From the NCBI GenBank assembly GCA_947380905.1, contig CANCSS010000007.1:1-64000 (forward strand): DNA of 64,000 nucleotides. Reading direction: 5' to 3'. The notes under the pieces are model-generated. The model saw only the letters and a list, made by a program, of their open reading frames with translations. It was not told the DNA's origin and did not search any database. This document shows positions 16,972 to 24,297 of this stretch, one piece after another; the stretch's first letter is position 1; every line of letters starts with the position of its first letter. The DNA is from Chitinophagaceae bacterium. GTDB taxonomy: Bacteria > Bacteroidota > Bacteroidia > Chitinophagales > Chitinophagaceae. Position numbers and translations under genes: made by a program.

Positions 16972-17817
16972 TTAATATTTGTAGAAACCTGCTCCCGATT
17001 TTACACCCAATTTCCCCTCCTCCACCATCTTTACCAGCAATGGACAAGGTGCATATTTTATATTGTTAAATCCTTCCTGCATTATATCTAAAATATTTTT
17101 ACAAACATCTAACCCAATATAATCGGCCAATTGCAAAGGTCCCATGGGATGCGCCATGCCTAATTTCATAATTTGATCGATGGTGGCTGCATCACTTACA
17201 CCTTCAGACAAAGCAAGTATGGCTTCGTTAATCATGGGCATTAAGATTCTATTGGAAATAAAGCCCGGGAAATCTTTTACTACGCAAGGAATTTTATCAA
17301 TGGTTTTGGTAAGTGCAACGATGCTTGCTGTTACCTCCTGGGCTGTGTCCGCTCCATTAATTATCTCGACCAGTTTCATAACGGGTACTGGATTCATAAA
17401 GTGCATGCCAATGACTTGTTGTGGACGCTTTGTGGCGGCTGCAAGTTGTGCAATGGGTATAGAGGAAGTATTGCTGGCTAAAATACATTGGGATGGTGCA
17501 TATTGGTCTAAGGCAGCAAAAATAGTTTTTTTAATATTGCTATTTTCTGTAGCAGCTTCTATAACCAAGTTGGCGCGGCTTACTCCAAGTTCAATAGATT
17601 CGAAACAACTGATGTTTTGAAGTATACTTTGTTTGTCAGCTTCGCTTACGATGCCTTTTGCTATTTGTCGATCTATGTTTTTTTCGATCGTCAACATGGC
17701 TTTTGAGAGCGCAGCAGATTGCGCGTCTATTAAATTTACTTTAAATCCTTTTTGGGCAAATACATGCGCAATGCCATTCCCCATAGTACCTGCCCCTATG
17801 ACTGCAATATTTTCCAT
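16972..17817 (-). CDS. 3-hydroxybutyryl-CoA dehydrogenase
   Basis: An NAD(P)-dependent oxidation or reduction of 3-hydroxyacyl-CoA. The 281-residue protein has the Rossmann loop IAVIGAGTMGNGIAHVFA at its start, the catalytic region HFMNPVPVMKLVEII, and the conserved GFISNRILMPMINEA helix. The end ...GVKSGAGFYKY is the family's usual C-terminus. The open frame runs 22 residues further upstream, but that would overlap the previous gene; ATG at 17817 leaves 7 nt to its stop. It may work in butyrate/PHB-like metabolism or fatty-acid beta-oxidation; no thiolase is adjacent. Confidence 0.92.
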   Translation of the reverse strand: MENIAVIGAGTMGNGIAHVFAQKGFKVNLIDAQSAALSKAMLTIEKNIDRQIAKGIVSEADKQSILQNISCFESIELGVSRANLVIEAATENSNIKKTIFAALDQYAPSQCILASNTSSIPIAQLAAATKRPQQVIGMHFMNPVPVMKLVEIINGADTAQEVTASIVALTKTIDKIPCVVKDFPGFISNRILMPMINEAILALSEGVSDAATIDQIMKLGMAHPMGPLQLADYIGLDVCKNILDIMQEGFNNIKYAPCPLLVKMVEEGKLGVKSGAGFYKY

Positions 17818-17824
17818 GTAGCAA

Positions 17825-18472
17825 TTATTTTCTTGATTTGTAATCTCCTCTTTTCCAAGAATTGATAAAAGATCTCCAAGCACTTGGATTTAAAATATTC
17901 ATAGGAGGCAATTGGCCAGAATAATAATATTTAGCAGCTTGCTGTGTTAAGGATGCGCCAACGGCTTCTTTTCCGTCGTAAGGCAAACTAGATAGGATGA
18001 CTCTTTTCTGACTCATGCTTGTATTTTTTCTTGCGGTTTCATATAAGTCATCATCTACTTTTGAATTCACAAAGTCTCTTTCAAATTGCGCACGAGTAGG
18101 TCTTGGCTTTAAAATAGTAGCAGGTAAAAAATTGGTATCGTTGACTAATAATTGAATGACACTGTATTGGTTACCTTCTAATTTAAGTGGAATAAGAATG
18201 GTTCTGTCTTTAAATCCTACACAAGAAAAAGTAATGCGTTCTCCTTTGTTCACAGCAATCGAAAAAACACCGTCATTATTGGTAATGGTACCTCTCCCTT
18301 TTTTTTCAACTACTACACTTGCAAATGGGATGGCTTTTAAACTATCTGCGGTCATGATGACACCATACAATTGCACCACAGAATCGCGGTAGATATCCAC
18401 CGTTTGAGCAACAGCGGCTTCTTTTTTCATACACATCAAAGCAATCGCAATTATTAAAATAGTCTTTCTCAT
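17825..18472 (-). CDS. Secreted carboxypeptidase-regulatory-like domain protein
   Basis: A 215-residue exported protein. Residues 1-22 are a signal peptide ending AVA-Q. Residues about 34-100 form a CarboxypepD_reg-like beta-sandwich (VVQLYGVIMTADSLKAIPFASVVVEKKGRGTITNNDGVFSIAV), the domain that in Bacteroidota starts many TonB-dependent receptors. Here no barrel follows; the C-terminal 100 residues are a charged region of unknown fold with the sequence KPRPTRAQFERDFVN. It sits 7 nt upstream of the dehydrogenase gene on the same strand. Function is unknown; a surface or outer-membrane accessory role is plausible. Confidence 0.72.
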   Translation of the reverse strand: MRKTILIIAIALMCMKKEAAVAQTVDIYRDSVVQLYGVIMTADSLKAIPFASVVVEKKGRGTITNNDGVFSIAVNKGERITFSCVGFKDRTILIPLKLEGNQYSVIQLLVNDTNFLPATILKPRPTRAQFERDFVNSKVDDDLYETARKNTSMSQKRVILSSLPYDGKEAVGASLTQQAAKYYYSGQLPPMNILNPSAWRSFINSWKRGDYKSRK

Positions 18473-18479
18473 GTAGATG

Positions 18480-18487
18480 CAAATTTA
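18480..18487 (-). promoter_or_regulatory. -7 promoter box TAAATTTG before regulatory-like domain gene
   Basis: An exact TAnnTTTG match on the reverse strand ending 7 nt before the ATG at 18472. Confidence 0.45.
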
Positions 18488-18596
18488 AGTCTCCTTGTTT
18501 AAATATACGAACACAATTTTTTGTCGAAATGGGTAGATTTTAGGGCAAATTGGTATATTCTGCCTTGTAAAACAGCAAAATAAGTGCAATGAACGT

Positions 18597-18604
18597 TAAC
18601 TTTG
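18597..18604 (+). promoter_or_regulatory. -7 promoter box TAACTTTG for mrp-cmk
   Basis: An exact TAnnTTTG match 34 nt upstream of the mrp ATG at 18639. Confidence 0.5.
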
Positions 18605-18638
18605 CAAGGATCTATTTTATTTAACAAAAACTTTCAAA

Positions 18639-19730
18639 ATGACTGAGGCGGAAATATTAAAAGCGTTGAGCAATGTACAAGAGCCAGATTTGGGAAAAGA
18701 CTTGGTAACCCTTAATATGATCAAAGACTTAAAAGTAGATGGGAACGAAGTAAGTTTCATCATTGTGCTTACCACTCCTGCCTGCCCTATGAAAGATTTG
18801 ATGAAAAATGCTTGTGAAAATGCAATTAAATTACTGGTAAATAAGGCGGCGATTGTTAAAGTTGATTTTACTTCCAATACAACCAGTTTAAGAAAGGATG
18901 AAAAAACGGTTTTAGCCAAGGTTAAAAATATTATTGCAGTAGTGAGTGGAAAAGGGGGGGTGGGCAAAAGTACCGTTTCGGCAAATTTAGCTTTGGCATT
19001 GGCCGAAGGAGGTGCGAAAGTGGGTTTAATGGATGCAGATATTTATGGACCTAGTGTTCCAATTATGTTTGGGGTAAGAGGTCAAAGGCCTTTGATGAAA
19101 GATGAAGATGGAAAAGGAATCATATTGCCACTTGAAAAATTTGGAATCAAATTAATGAGTATAGGTTTATTGGTAGATGAAAAAGATGCGGTGGTTTGGA
19201 GAGGTCCAATGGCTTCGAGTGCAATCAGACAATTCATTACCGATGTTGATTGGGGGGAGTTGGATTATTTAGTGATTGACATGCCGCCAGGAACGGGGGA
19301 CATTCATTTAACCATTATGCAAACCGTTCCAGTAACTGGAGTCGTGATTGTTACGACCCCACAAACCGTTGCATTGGCTGATGCTAAAAAAGCGATTGCT
19401 ATGTTTGGACAGGCAAATATTCAAGTACCTGTAATTGGGCTTATTGAAAATATGGCCTACTTCACACCAGCAGAATTACCGAACAATAAATATTATTTAT
19501 TTGGTAAAGAAGGAGGACAGCATTTGGCTTCCGAATATGATTTGCCATTTTTAGGAGAAATTCCTTTGGTACAATCTATCAGAGAAGGAGGAGACGAAGG
19601 CGTTCCGGCAATGGTAGGCAAAGAAGAAGCAGCCAAAAACGCTTTAAGAGCAGTGGTTTCCAATGCAGTTAGACAAATTGCAATTAGAAATGCCAATATG
19701 CCTAAAACACAAACTATTTCAGTCGCTTAA
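18639..19730 (+). CDS. Mrp/NBP35-family iron-sulfur carrier ATPase
   Basis: A 363-residue P-loop protein implicated in Fe-S cluster delivery. The N-terminal MIP18/DUF59 domain (1-80) keeps its conserved cysteine in TTPACPMKD. The deviant Walker A GKGGVGKST lies at about 104-112, followed by GLMDADIYGPSVPIM and DMPPGTGDIHLT. After ENMAYFTPAELPNNKYYLFG the sequence lacks the CxxC found at the equivalent place in many Mrp proteins that hold a bridging cluster. A different cluster-binding mode, or loss of binding, is possible. cmk follows after one base, so the two are co-transcribed. Confidence 0.88.
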   Translation: MTEAEILKALSNVQEPDLGKDLVTLNMIKDLKVDGNEVSFIIVLTTPACPMKDLMKNACENAIKLLVNKAAIVKVDFTSNTTSLRKDEKTVLAKVKNIIAVVSGKGGVGKSTVSANLALALAEGGAKVGLMDADIYGPSVPIMFGVRGQRPLMKDEDGKGIILPLEKFGIKLMSIGLLVDEKDAVVWRGPMASSAIRQFITDVDWGELDYLVIDMPPGTGDIHLTIMQTVPVTGVVIVTTPQTVALADAKKAIAMFGQANIQVPVIGLIENMAYFTPAELPNNKYYLFGKEGGQHLASEYDLPFLGEIPLVQSIREGGDEGVPAMVGKEEAAKNALRAVVSNAVRQIAIRNANMPKTQTISVA

Positions 19731-19731
19731 T

Positions 19732-20424
19732 ATGTCTAATAAAATTATTATTGCCATTGATGGCTATTCTTCTTGCGGTAAAAGCACATTAGCGAAAGCA
19801 TTGGCTGCAAAATTGGAATATGTTTTTATTGATACCGGAGCCATGTATCGTGCGGTGGCACTTTATTTTTTAAGAAATAAGATTGCTTTTGATGATTCAG
19901 CTGCAATTGTAGCTGCCCTAACTAAAATTACTTTAAATTTTAGTTACAACGCAGCTACTTTGAAAAGTGATATGATGTTAAACAATGAAAATGTTGAAGC
20001 GGAAATTAGAGAAATGGCAGTAAGCCAAAAAGTAAGCGAAGTGGCTGCCATTGGCGAAGTGAGAGATTTTGCCGTAGCACAACAGCAAGCTATGGGAACG
20101 CAAAAAGGTATTGTCATGGATGGCAGAGATATTGGAACGGTGGTGTTTCCAAACGCAGCACTTAAAATATTTGTAACAGCCGATCCAGCCATTCGAGTAG
20201 AGAGACGTTTTTTAGAATTACGATTGACCAATCCTACGATTAGCAAAGAAGAGATTACAGCTAACTTGCAACATCGTGATTTGCTGGATACCACAAGGGA
20301 AAGAAGCCCTTTGAGACAAGCAGCAGATGCAAAACTGTTGGACAATTCGACCATGACTAGGGAAGAACAATTTGCGTTGGCCTTGCAATGGGCCTTGGAT
20401 AAAATTAAGGAGGCGAATGGCTAG
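19732..20424 (+). CDS. cmk: Cytidylate kinase
   Basis: Phosphorylates CMP and dCMP. From ATG 19732 the protein has 230 residues: a P-loop GYSSCGKST at 11-19, DTGAMYRAVAL, the large CMP-binding domain, DGRDIGTVVFPNA, and the lid region RRFLELR. The frame opens 23 residues earlier inside mrp, but the ATG one base after the mrp stop is the natural start. It is convergent with ispH, with a single base between stops. Confidence 0.94.
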   Translation: MSNKIIIAIDGYSSCGKSTLAKALAAKLEYVFIDTGAMYRAVALYFLRNKIAFDDSAAIVAALTKITLNFSYNAATLKSDMMLNNENVEAEIREMAVSQKVSEVAAIGEVRDFAVAQQQAMGTQKGIVMDGRDIGTVVFPNAALKIFVTADPAIRVERRFLELRLTNPTISKEEITANLQHRDLLDTTRERSPLRQAADAKLLDNSTMTREEQFALALQWALDKIKEANG

Positions 20425-20425
20425 T

Positions 20426-21649
20426 TTAGGAAATCCATGCTGCACTTACTTCTTCGAACTTTGCTTCTAAAGCGTAAAAGCCTACTATTTTTCTTATCAC
20501 CGATTCTACAACAATGTCTGGACAACTTGCCCCACTGGTCATTAAGATAGAAATGGGTGCTTTATTGGGTAAATAATCATTAATTAATTCAGATTGTTTG
20601 GTGATCCAATTGTTTCTTATAATTTGATGGCGGTCGATTATTTTATTAGCGTCATCAATAAAATAAGTAGGTAATTGCTTTTCACAAAGCTCCACCAAGT
20701 GAGAGCTATTGCTACTATTTTTCCCGCCCATCACAATCGCTAAATCAGCGGCTTGTTCTAAAAGTCCTAATACGGCTGATTGGTTGTCATTGGTCGCATA
20801 ACATAAAGTATCTCTGGTATCGGCAAAATGGGCGCTGCTATTTTCTTTCCCATACTTGCTTGCGAAAATATTTTTCAAGTAATCAGAGATGGCTTGCGTA
20901 TCGGTAGCTAATTGAGTGGTTTGATTAATGACTCCAATTTTTTCAAAATGTATTGCAGGATCAAAACCATCATTAAATCTATTTTTAAAACATTCGCCAA
21001 ACTCGTTCAGGGGCAATTCACCTAAAATAAATTTACCCAATAGGATGGCTTCCTTCATGTCCTCTATTATGAGTGTGGGTGTTTTGTTGGCAGCATGTGA
21101 AAAGGTAGCCCTAGTTTCTTCATGTTTTGGTTTGCCGTGTATAACAATGGTGAATCCTTTTTTTGCAATTTGATCTCCTCGATTCCACACTTTTTCTACA
21201 AAGGGGCAAGTGGTATTGTACTTTTGAATTTCTATTCCGATTTTGTTAATTTTGGTTTCTAATTCCAAAGTAGTTCCAAAAGCAGGAATGATGACAATGT
21301 CCTCTTTGGTTAAATGAGTTAAAGGAATAATTTCATTGCCATTGGTGTCTTGTAAAAATTGTACCCCCTTTTTCAATAAGTCTTCATTCACTTGCGGGTT
21401 GTGAATCATTTCGCTTAATAAATAAATTCTTTTTCCTTTATTCTCTTCTATGGTTTTATAGGCGATGTCAATGGCATTTTCTACCCCATAACAAAATCCA
21501 AAATGACGGGCTAAATAAAATTTCACTATCCCTAAATCAATCAGGGTAGGACTAAAGTCTTTTTTTAGATTGTCTTCTTCTTTCCTTTTTTGCTTAATAG
21601 CACTAATTAAATTGCTACGGTAGCCTGAAGGAAGCTCAAAATGCTTCAT
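20426..21649 (-). CDS. ispH: 4-hydroxy-3-methylbut-2-enyl diphosphate reductase
   Basis: Last enzyme of the methylerythritol phosphate pathway, giving IPP and DMAPP. The 407-residue protein is longer than the E. coli form (316), as in other Bacteroidota. Its three cluster-ligand cysteines can be seen: C53 in HFGFCYGVENA, the one in YNTTCPFVEKVW, and that in MTSGASCPD near the C-terminus. A region with GELPLNEFGECFKNRF is inserted in mid-protein. It probably feeds the polyprenyl synthase at 1055-2017. A TATTTTTG box lies 27 nt upstream. Confidence 0.92.
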   Translation of the reverse strand: MKHFELPSGYRSNLISAIKQKRKEEDNLKKDFSPTLIDLGIVKFYLARHFGFCYGVENAIDIAYKTIEENKGKRIYLLSEMIHNPQVNEDLLKKGVQFLQDTNGNEIIPLTHLTKEDIVIIPAFGTTLELETKINKIGIEIQKYNTTCPFVEKVWNRGDQIAKKGFTIVIHGKPKHEETRATFSHAANKTPTLIIEDMKEAILLGKFILGELPLNEFGECFKNRFNDGFDPAIHFEKIGVINQTTQLATDTQAISDYLKNIFASKYGKENSSAHFADTRDTLCYATNDNQSAVLGLLEQAADLAIVMGGKNSSNSSHLVELCEKQLPTYFIDDANKIIDRHQIIRNNWITKQSELINDYLPNKAPISILMTSGASCPDIVVESVIRKIVGFYALEAKFEEVSAAWIS

Positions 21650-21676
21650 CTTTTTACTTTTAGAGTATTACTGGTG

Positions 21677-21684
21677 CAAAAATA
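21677..21684 (-). promoter_or_regulatory. -7 promoter box TATTTTTG for ispH
   Basis: An exact TAnnTTTG match on the reverse strand, 27 nt before the ispH ATG. Confidence 0.4.
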
Positions 21685-21757
21685 CATGCTTCACTTGTTT
21701 TTACCCTATTTTTTAAGCATTCTTGCTATAAATCTATAGATACTCCCTAGTACAACT

Positions 21758-21765
21758 TATCTTTG
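21758..21765 (+). promoter_or_regulatory. -7 promoter box TATCTTTG, 4 nt before ABC-F gene
   Basis: An exact match ending 4 nt before the ATG at 21770, predicting a leaderless transcript. No good -33 TTG is seen at the usual distance. Confidence 0.55.
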
Positions 21766-21769
21766 CGCC

Positions 21770-23686
21770 ATGAATTACGTTTCTGTTGAAGGTTTAACTA
21801 AAAGTTATGGCATATCCCCCTTGTTTAAAGGCATCAGTTTTAACATCAACGAGGGAGATCGCATTGCCCTAATTGCGAGAAATGGAGTTGGCAAAACCAC
21901 GCTTTTACGCATATTAGCTGGAAAGGAAGTGCCTGATTCGGGTACCGCAAAAATTCATAAAGACGTTCATTTGGTTTTGTTTGAACAAGACCCTCAGTTT
22001 ATAGAGTCGGCTAGCATTACTCAAAATTTATTCAATCAGGATCATCCCATGATGAAGGCCATAAGTAATTATGAGATGGCAATGGAAACGGAGGATGAAA
22101 ATTTGATTACCGATGCGATCATGGAGATGGAAGAAAGAAGCGCTTGGGATTTTGAATCCAAAGTAAAAACTATTTTAACGCAATTAAATATCCATCACTT
22201 AGAACAACCCGTTTCTAAATTAAGTGGTGGTCAACGAAAAAGAGTTTCCTTGGCTAAAACTTTAATTCAAATTGGATTTGAACCCAAGCATGTTTTGTTG
22301 TTAATGGATGAGCCAACAAATCATTTGGATTTAAATATGATTGAATGGCTGGAAAATTATTTGGAGCAAGAAAAAGTAACTTTATTACTTGTGTCGCATG
22401 ATAGGTACTTTTTAGAATCGGTAACAGATGAAATATGGGAATTGGAAAGAGAAAATTTGTATTCATACAAAGGGGATTACGAAAATTATTTAGAAAAAAA
22501 GGCAGCCAGAATCGAATCTGAATTAGCAAGTATTGATAAAGCAAAAAATACATTTAGAAAAGAATTGGAATGGATGCGCAAGCAACCCAAGGCAAGAACT
22601 ACCAAAAGTAAAAGCAGACAAGATAATTTTTATGAAGTAGAAGCCAAGGCCAAGCAAAAAATTGACGATACCAACTTACAGTTGGACATGAAAATGACCC
22701 GATTGGGGGGTAAAATTATTGAAGCTAAAAAAGTATACAAGTCCTACGGTGATACAGTGGTCTTAAAGGGTTTTGATTACACATTTAGCAAAGGAGAGCG
22801 CATTGGCATTGTAGGAAAGAATGGAGTGGGTAAAAGTACTTTTTTACAAATCTTACAAGGCATTACAGAGCCAGACAGCGGTAAAATAAATGTAGGGGAT
22901 ACCATTGTTTTTGGTCATTTTTCTCAAGAAGGATTGGTGTATAAAAAAGACATGCGGGTAATTGAGTATTTAAAAACTTTTGCTGAAAATTTTCCGTTAA
23001 GCAGTGGCGGTTCTTTAAGTGCCGCACAGTTTCTTGAATTGTTCTTGTTTACACCCGATAAACAATACACTTATTTAAGTGCCTTAAGTGGTGGGGAGAA
23101 AAAAAGATTACAATTACTTACCATCTTATTTAAAAATCCCAATTTTCTAATTTTAGATGAGCCTACCAATGATCTTGATTTGCCTACCTTGGCGGTATTA
23201 GAGCAATTTTTGATAGATTTTGCGGGTTGTGTTTTGTTGGTATCGCACGACCGCTATTTTATGGATAAATTAGTAGATCACTTATTTATATTTGAAGGAG
23301 ATGGCGTAATTAGAGATTATCCTGGGAACTACACACAATTTAGAATTTTAGAAAAGAGCAAACAAAGTTATGCTTCCGTAAGCTCTGACATTACCACACA
23401 TGAAGTACCTATAAAATTAGCAGCCGCTAAAGCTCCAGTAGAAAAGAAACTAGTAGCAAAGGTGAGTGCAGAAAAAATGACCTACAAGGAAAAATTAGAG
23501 TTAGATACGCTCACCAAGTCCATGCCCGAATTAGAAAAGAAAAAAGAAGCATTGTTAACACAATTGAATGCAACCAATCTAGATTATAGCCTCATCACTT
23601 CTATCAGCGAAGCATTGTCAACCGTCAATCAGGCATTAGAATCTGCCGAAATAAGATGGCTCGAACTAAGTGAGAAAACGGTTTAA
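21770..23686 (+). CDS. ABC-F family ATPase, Uup-like
   Basis: A 638-residue soluble twin-ATPase with no membrane segments, expected to act on ribosomes or DNA repair as Uup/Ett relatives do. First cassette: Walker A ARNGVGKTT (about 36-44), signature LSGGQRKRVSLAK, Walker B LLLMDEPTNHLDL. The interdomain linker is the usual charged coiled helix, with KQPKARTTKSKSRQ. Second cassette: GKNGVGKST near 350, LSGGEKKRLQLL, LILDEPTNDLDL. The last 80 residues form a coiled-coil tail (KMTYKEKLELDTLTKSM), the Uup hallmark. Both cassettes are intact. Confidence 0.92.
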   Translation: MNYVSVEGLTKSYGISPLFKGISFNINEGDRIALIARNGVGKTTLLRILAGKEVPDSGTAKIHKDVHLVLFEQDPQFIESASITQNLFNQDHPMMKAISNYEMAMETEDENLITDAIMEMEERSAWDFESKVKTILTQLNIHHLEQPVSKLSGGQRKRVSLAKTLIQIGFEPKHVLLLMDEPTNHLDLNMIEWLENYLEQEKVTLLLVSHDRYFLESVTDEIWELERENLYSYKGDYENYLEKKAARIESELASIDKAKNTFRKELEWMRKQPKARTTKSKSRQDNFYEVEAKAKQKIDDTNLQLDMKMTRLGGKIIEAKKVYKSYGDTVVLKGFDYTFSKGERIGIVGKNGVGKSTFLQILQGITEPDSGKINVGDTIVFGHFSQEGLVYKKDMRVIEYLKTFAENFPLSSGGSLSAAQFLELFLFTPDKQYTYLSALSGGEKKRLQLLTILFKNPNFLILDEPTNDLDLPTLAVLEQFLIDFAGCVLLVSHDRYFMDKLVDHLFIFEGDGVIRDYPGNYTQFRILEKSKQSYASVSSDITTHEVPIKLAAAKAPVEKKLVAKVSAEKMTYKEKLELDTLTKSMPELEKKKEALLTQLNATNLDYSLITSISEALSTVNQALESAEIRWLELSEKTV

Positions 23687-23693
23687 TTTTAAA

Positions 23694-23737
23694 AAAATGA
23701 GGCGCATGTATTTTAAAAATGAGGCCTAAGTATTTTA
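23694..23737. repeat. Two tandem 22-bp direct repeats upstream of HTH gene
   Basis: Two adjacent units of AAAATGAGGC-N4-GTATTTTA (23694-23715 and 23716-23737) are identical except for the four central bases. The 22-bp period is about two helical turns, so a protein could bind both on one face. They lie between the ABC-F stop and the HTH start. Confidence 0.7.
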
Positions 23738-23762
23738 AGTTCTATTTTCATTCTAAATAAAT

Positions 23763-23786
23763 TGTATATGAATTAAACCATATACA
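23763..23786. promoter_or_regulatory. Perfect inverted repeat (operator candidate) at the HTH gene start
   Basis: TGTATATG (23763-23770) and CATATACA (23779-23786) form a perfect 8-bp inverted repeat with an 8-bp spacer. It ends one base before the ATG of the HTH gene, a typical place for autoregulation. Confidence 0.6.
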
Positions 23787-23787
23787 C

Positions 23788-24228
23788 ATGAAACCAATTG
23801 AAAGAATCCATCTTTATTTGCAATTCAAGTCTATTTCTCCACATTCCTTTGAGAAAAGGATAGGATTATCTAATGGCTATTTTTCGAAACAATTAAGAAA
23901 CCTGGGTTCGGTAGGTTCTGATATCTTAATTAAAATAGACGAGTATTATGCCGAGCTAAATATTTTATGGGTACTCAACGGGCAAGGTCAAATGATTGCT
24001 CCCCATGATGCTTATTTGAACACGGCATCAACCATGCAAGTTGACGAGTACCTTAATAAATACGACGCGGAGAATAAGAAAATGAAAAATTTAGAAGCCG
24101 ATTTAGAGAAATTGCAAGTGGTGCTTAAGGACAAAGACAAAATAATATCATTGTATGAAGTGATCACCAATAATAAAACGGTTCTTGTTCAAGATAATTT
24201 TGAGCAGCAGAAAACCACTTTTGGATAG
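23788..24228 (+). CDS. Small HTH (XRE/phage-repressor-like) DNA-binding protein
   Basis: A 146-residue putative regulator. Residues 1-65 resemble the Bacteroidota version of a repressor helix-turn-helix: IERIHLYLQFKSISPHSFEKRIGLSNGYFSKQL, then GSVGSDILIKI and ILWVLNGQGQM, which matches the recurrent WLLxGxGxM end of that domain. Residues about 80-120 are a charged coiled coil likely for dimerisation. No peptidase or sensing domain is present. Two tandem 22-bp repeats and a perfect palindrome lie in its upstream region, suggesting it controls itself. No prophage genes are near, so it is likely a resident regulator. Confidence 0.75.
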   Translation: MKPIERIHLYLQFKSISPHSFEKRIGLSNGYFSKQLRNLGSVGSDILIKIDEYYAELNILWVLNGQGQMIAPHDAYLNTASTMQVDEYLNKYDAENKKMKNLEADLEKLQVVLKDKDKIISLYEVITNNKTVLVQDNFEQQKTTFG

Positions 24229-24231
24229 TCC

Positions 24232-24268
24232 AAAAAAAAGGAGCCACTTGATAGTAGCTCCTTTTTTT
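24232..24268. terminator. Bidirectional Rho-independent terminator between HTH gene and gcvP
   Basis: AAGGAGC pairs with GCTCCTT around an inner ACT/AGT pair and TGAT loop, with eight A on the left flank and seven T on the right. It starts 4 nt after the HTH stop, and its A/T flanks make it usable for both the HTH gene and the convergent gcvP. Confidence 0.88.
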
Positions 24269-24297
24269 ATTTTCTCTTATGCTTGATTTTACATTGA

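Noticed and set aside
17180-17620. 146-aa plus-strand open frame over 3-hydroxybutyryl-CoA dehydrogenase
   Set aside because: Shadow frame; the minus strand carries the full dehydrogenase.
23788-24228. Prophage repressor
   Set aside because: No integrase, structural or lysis genes around it; it lies between ABC-F and gcvP.
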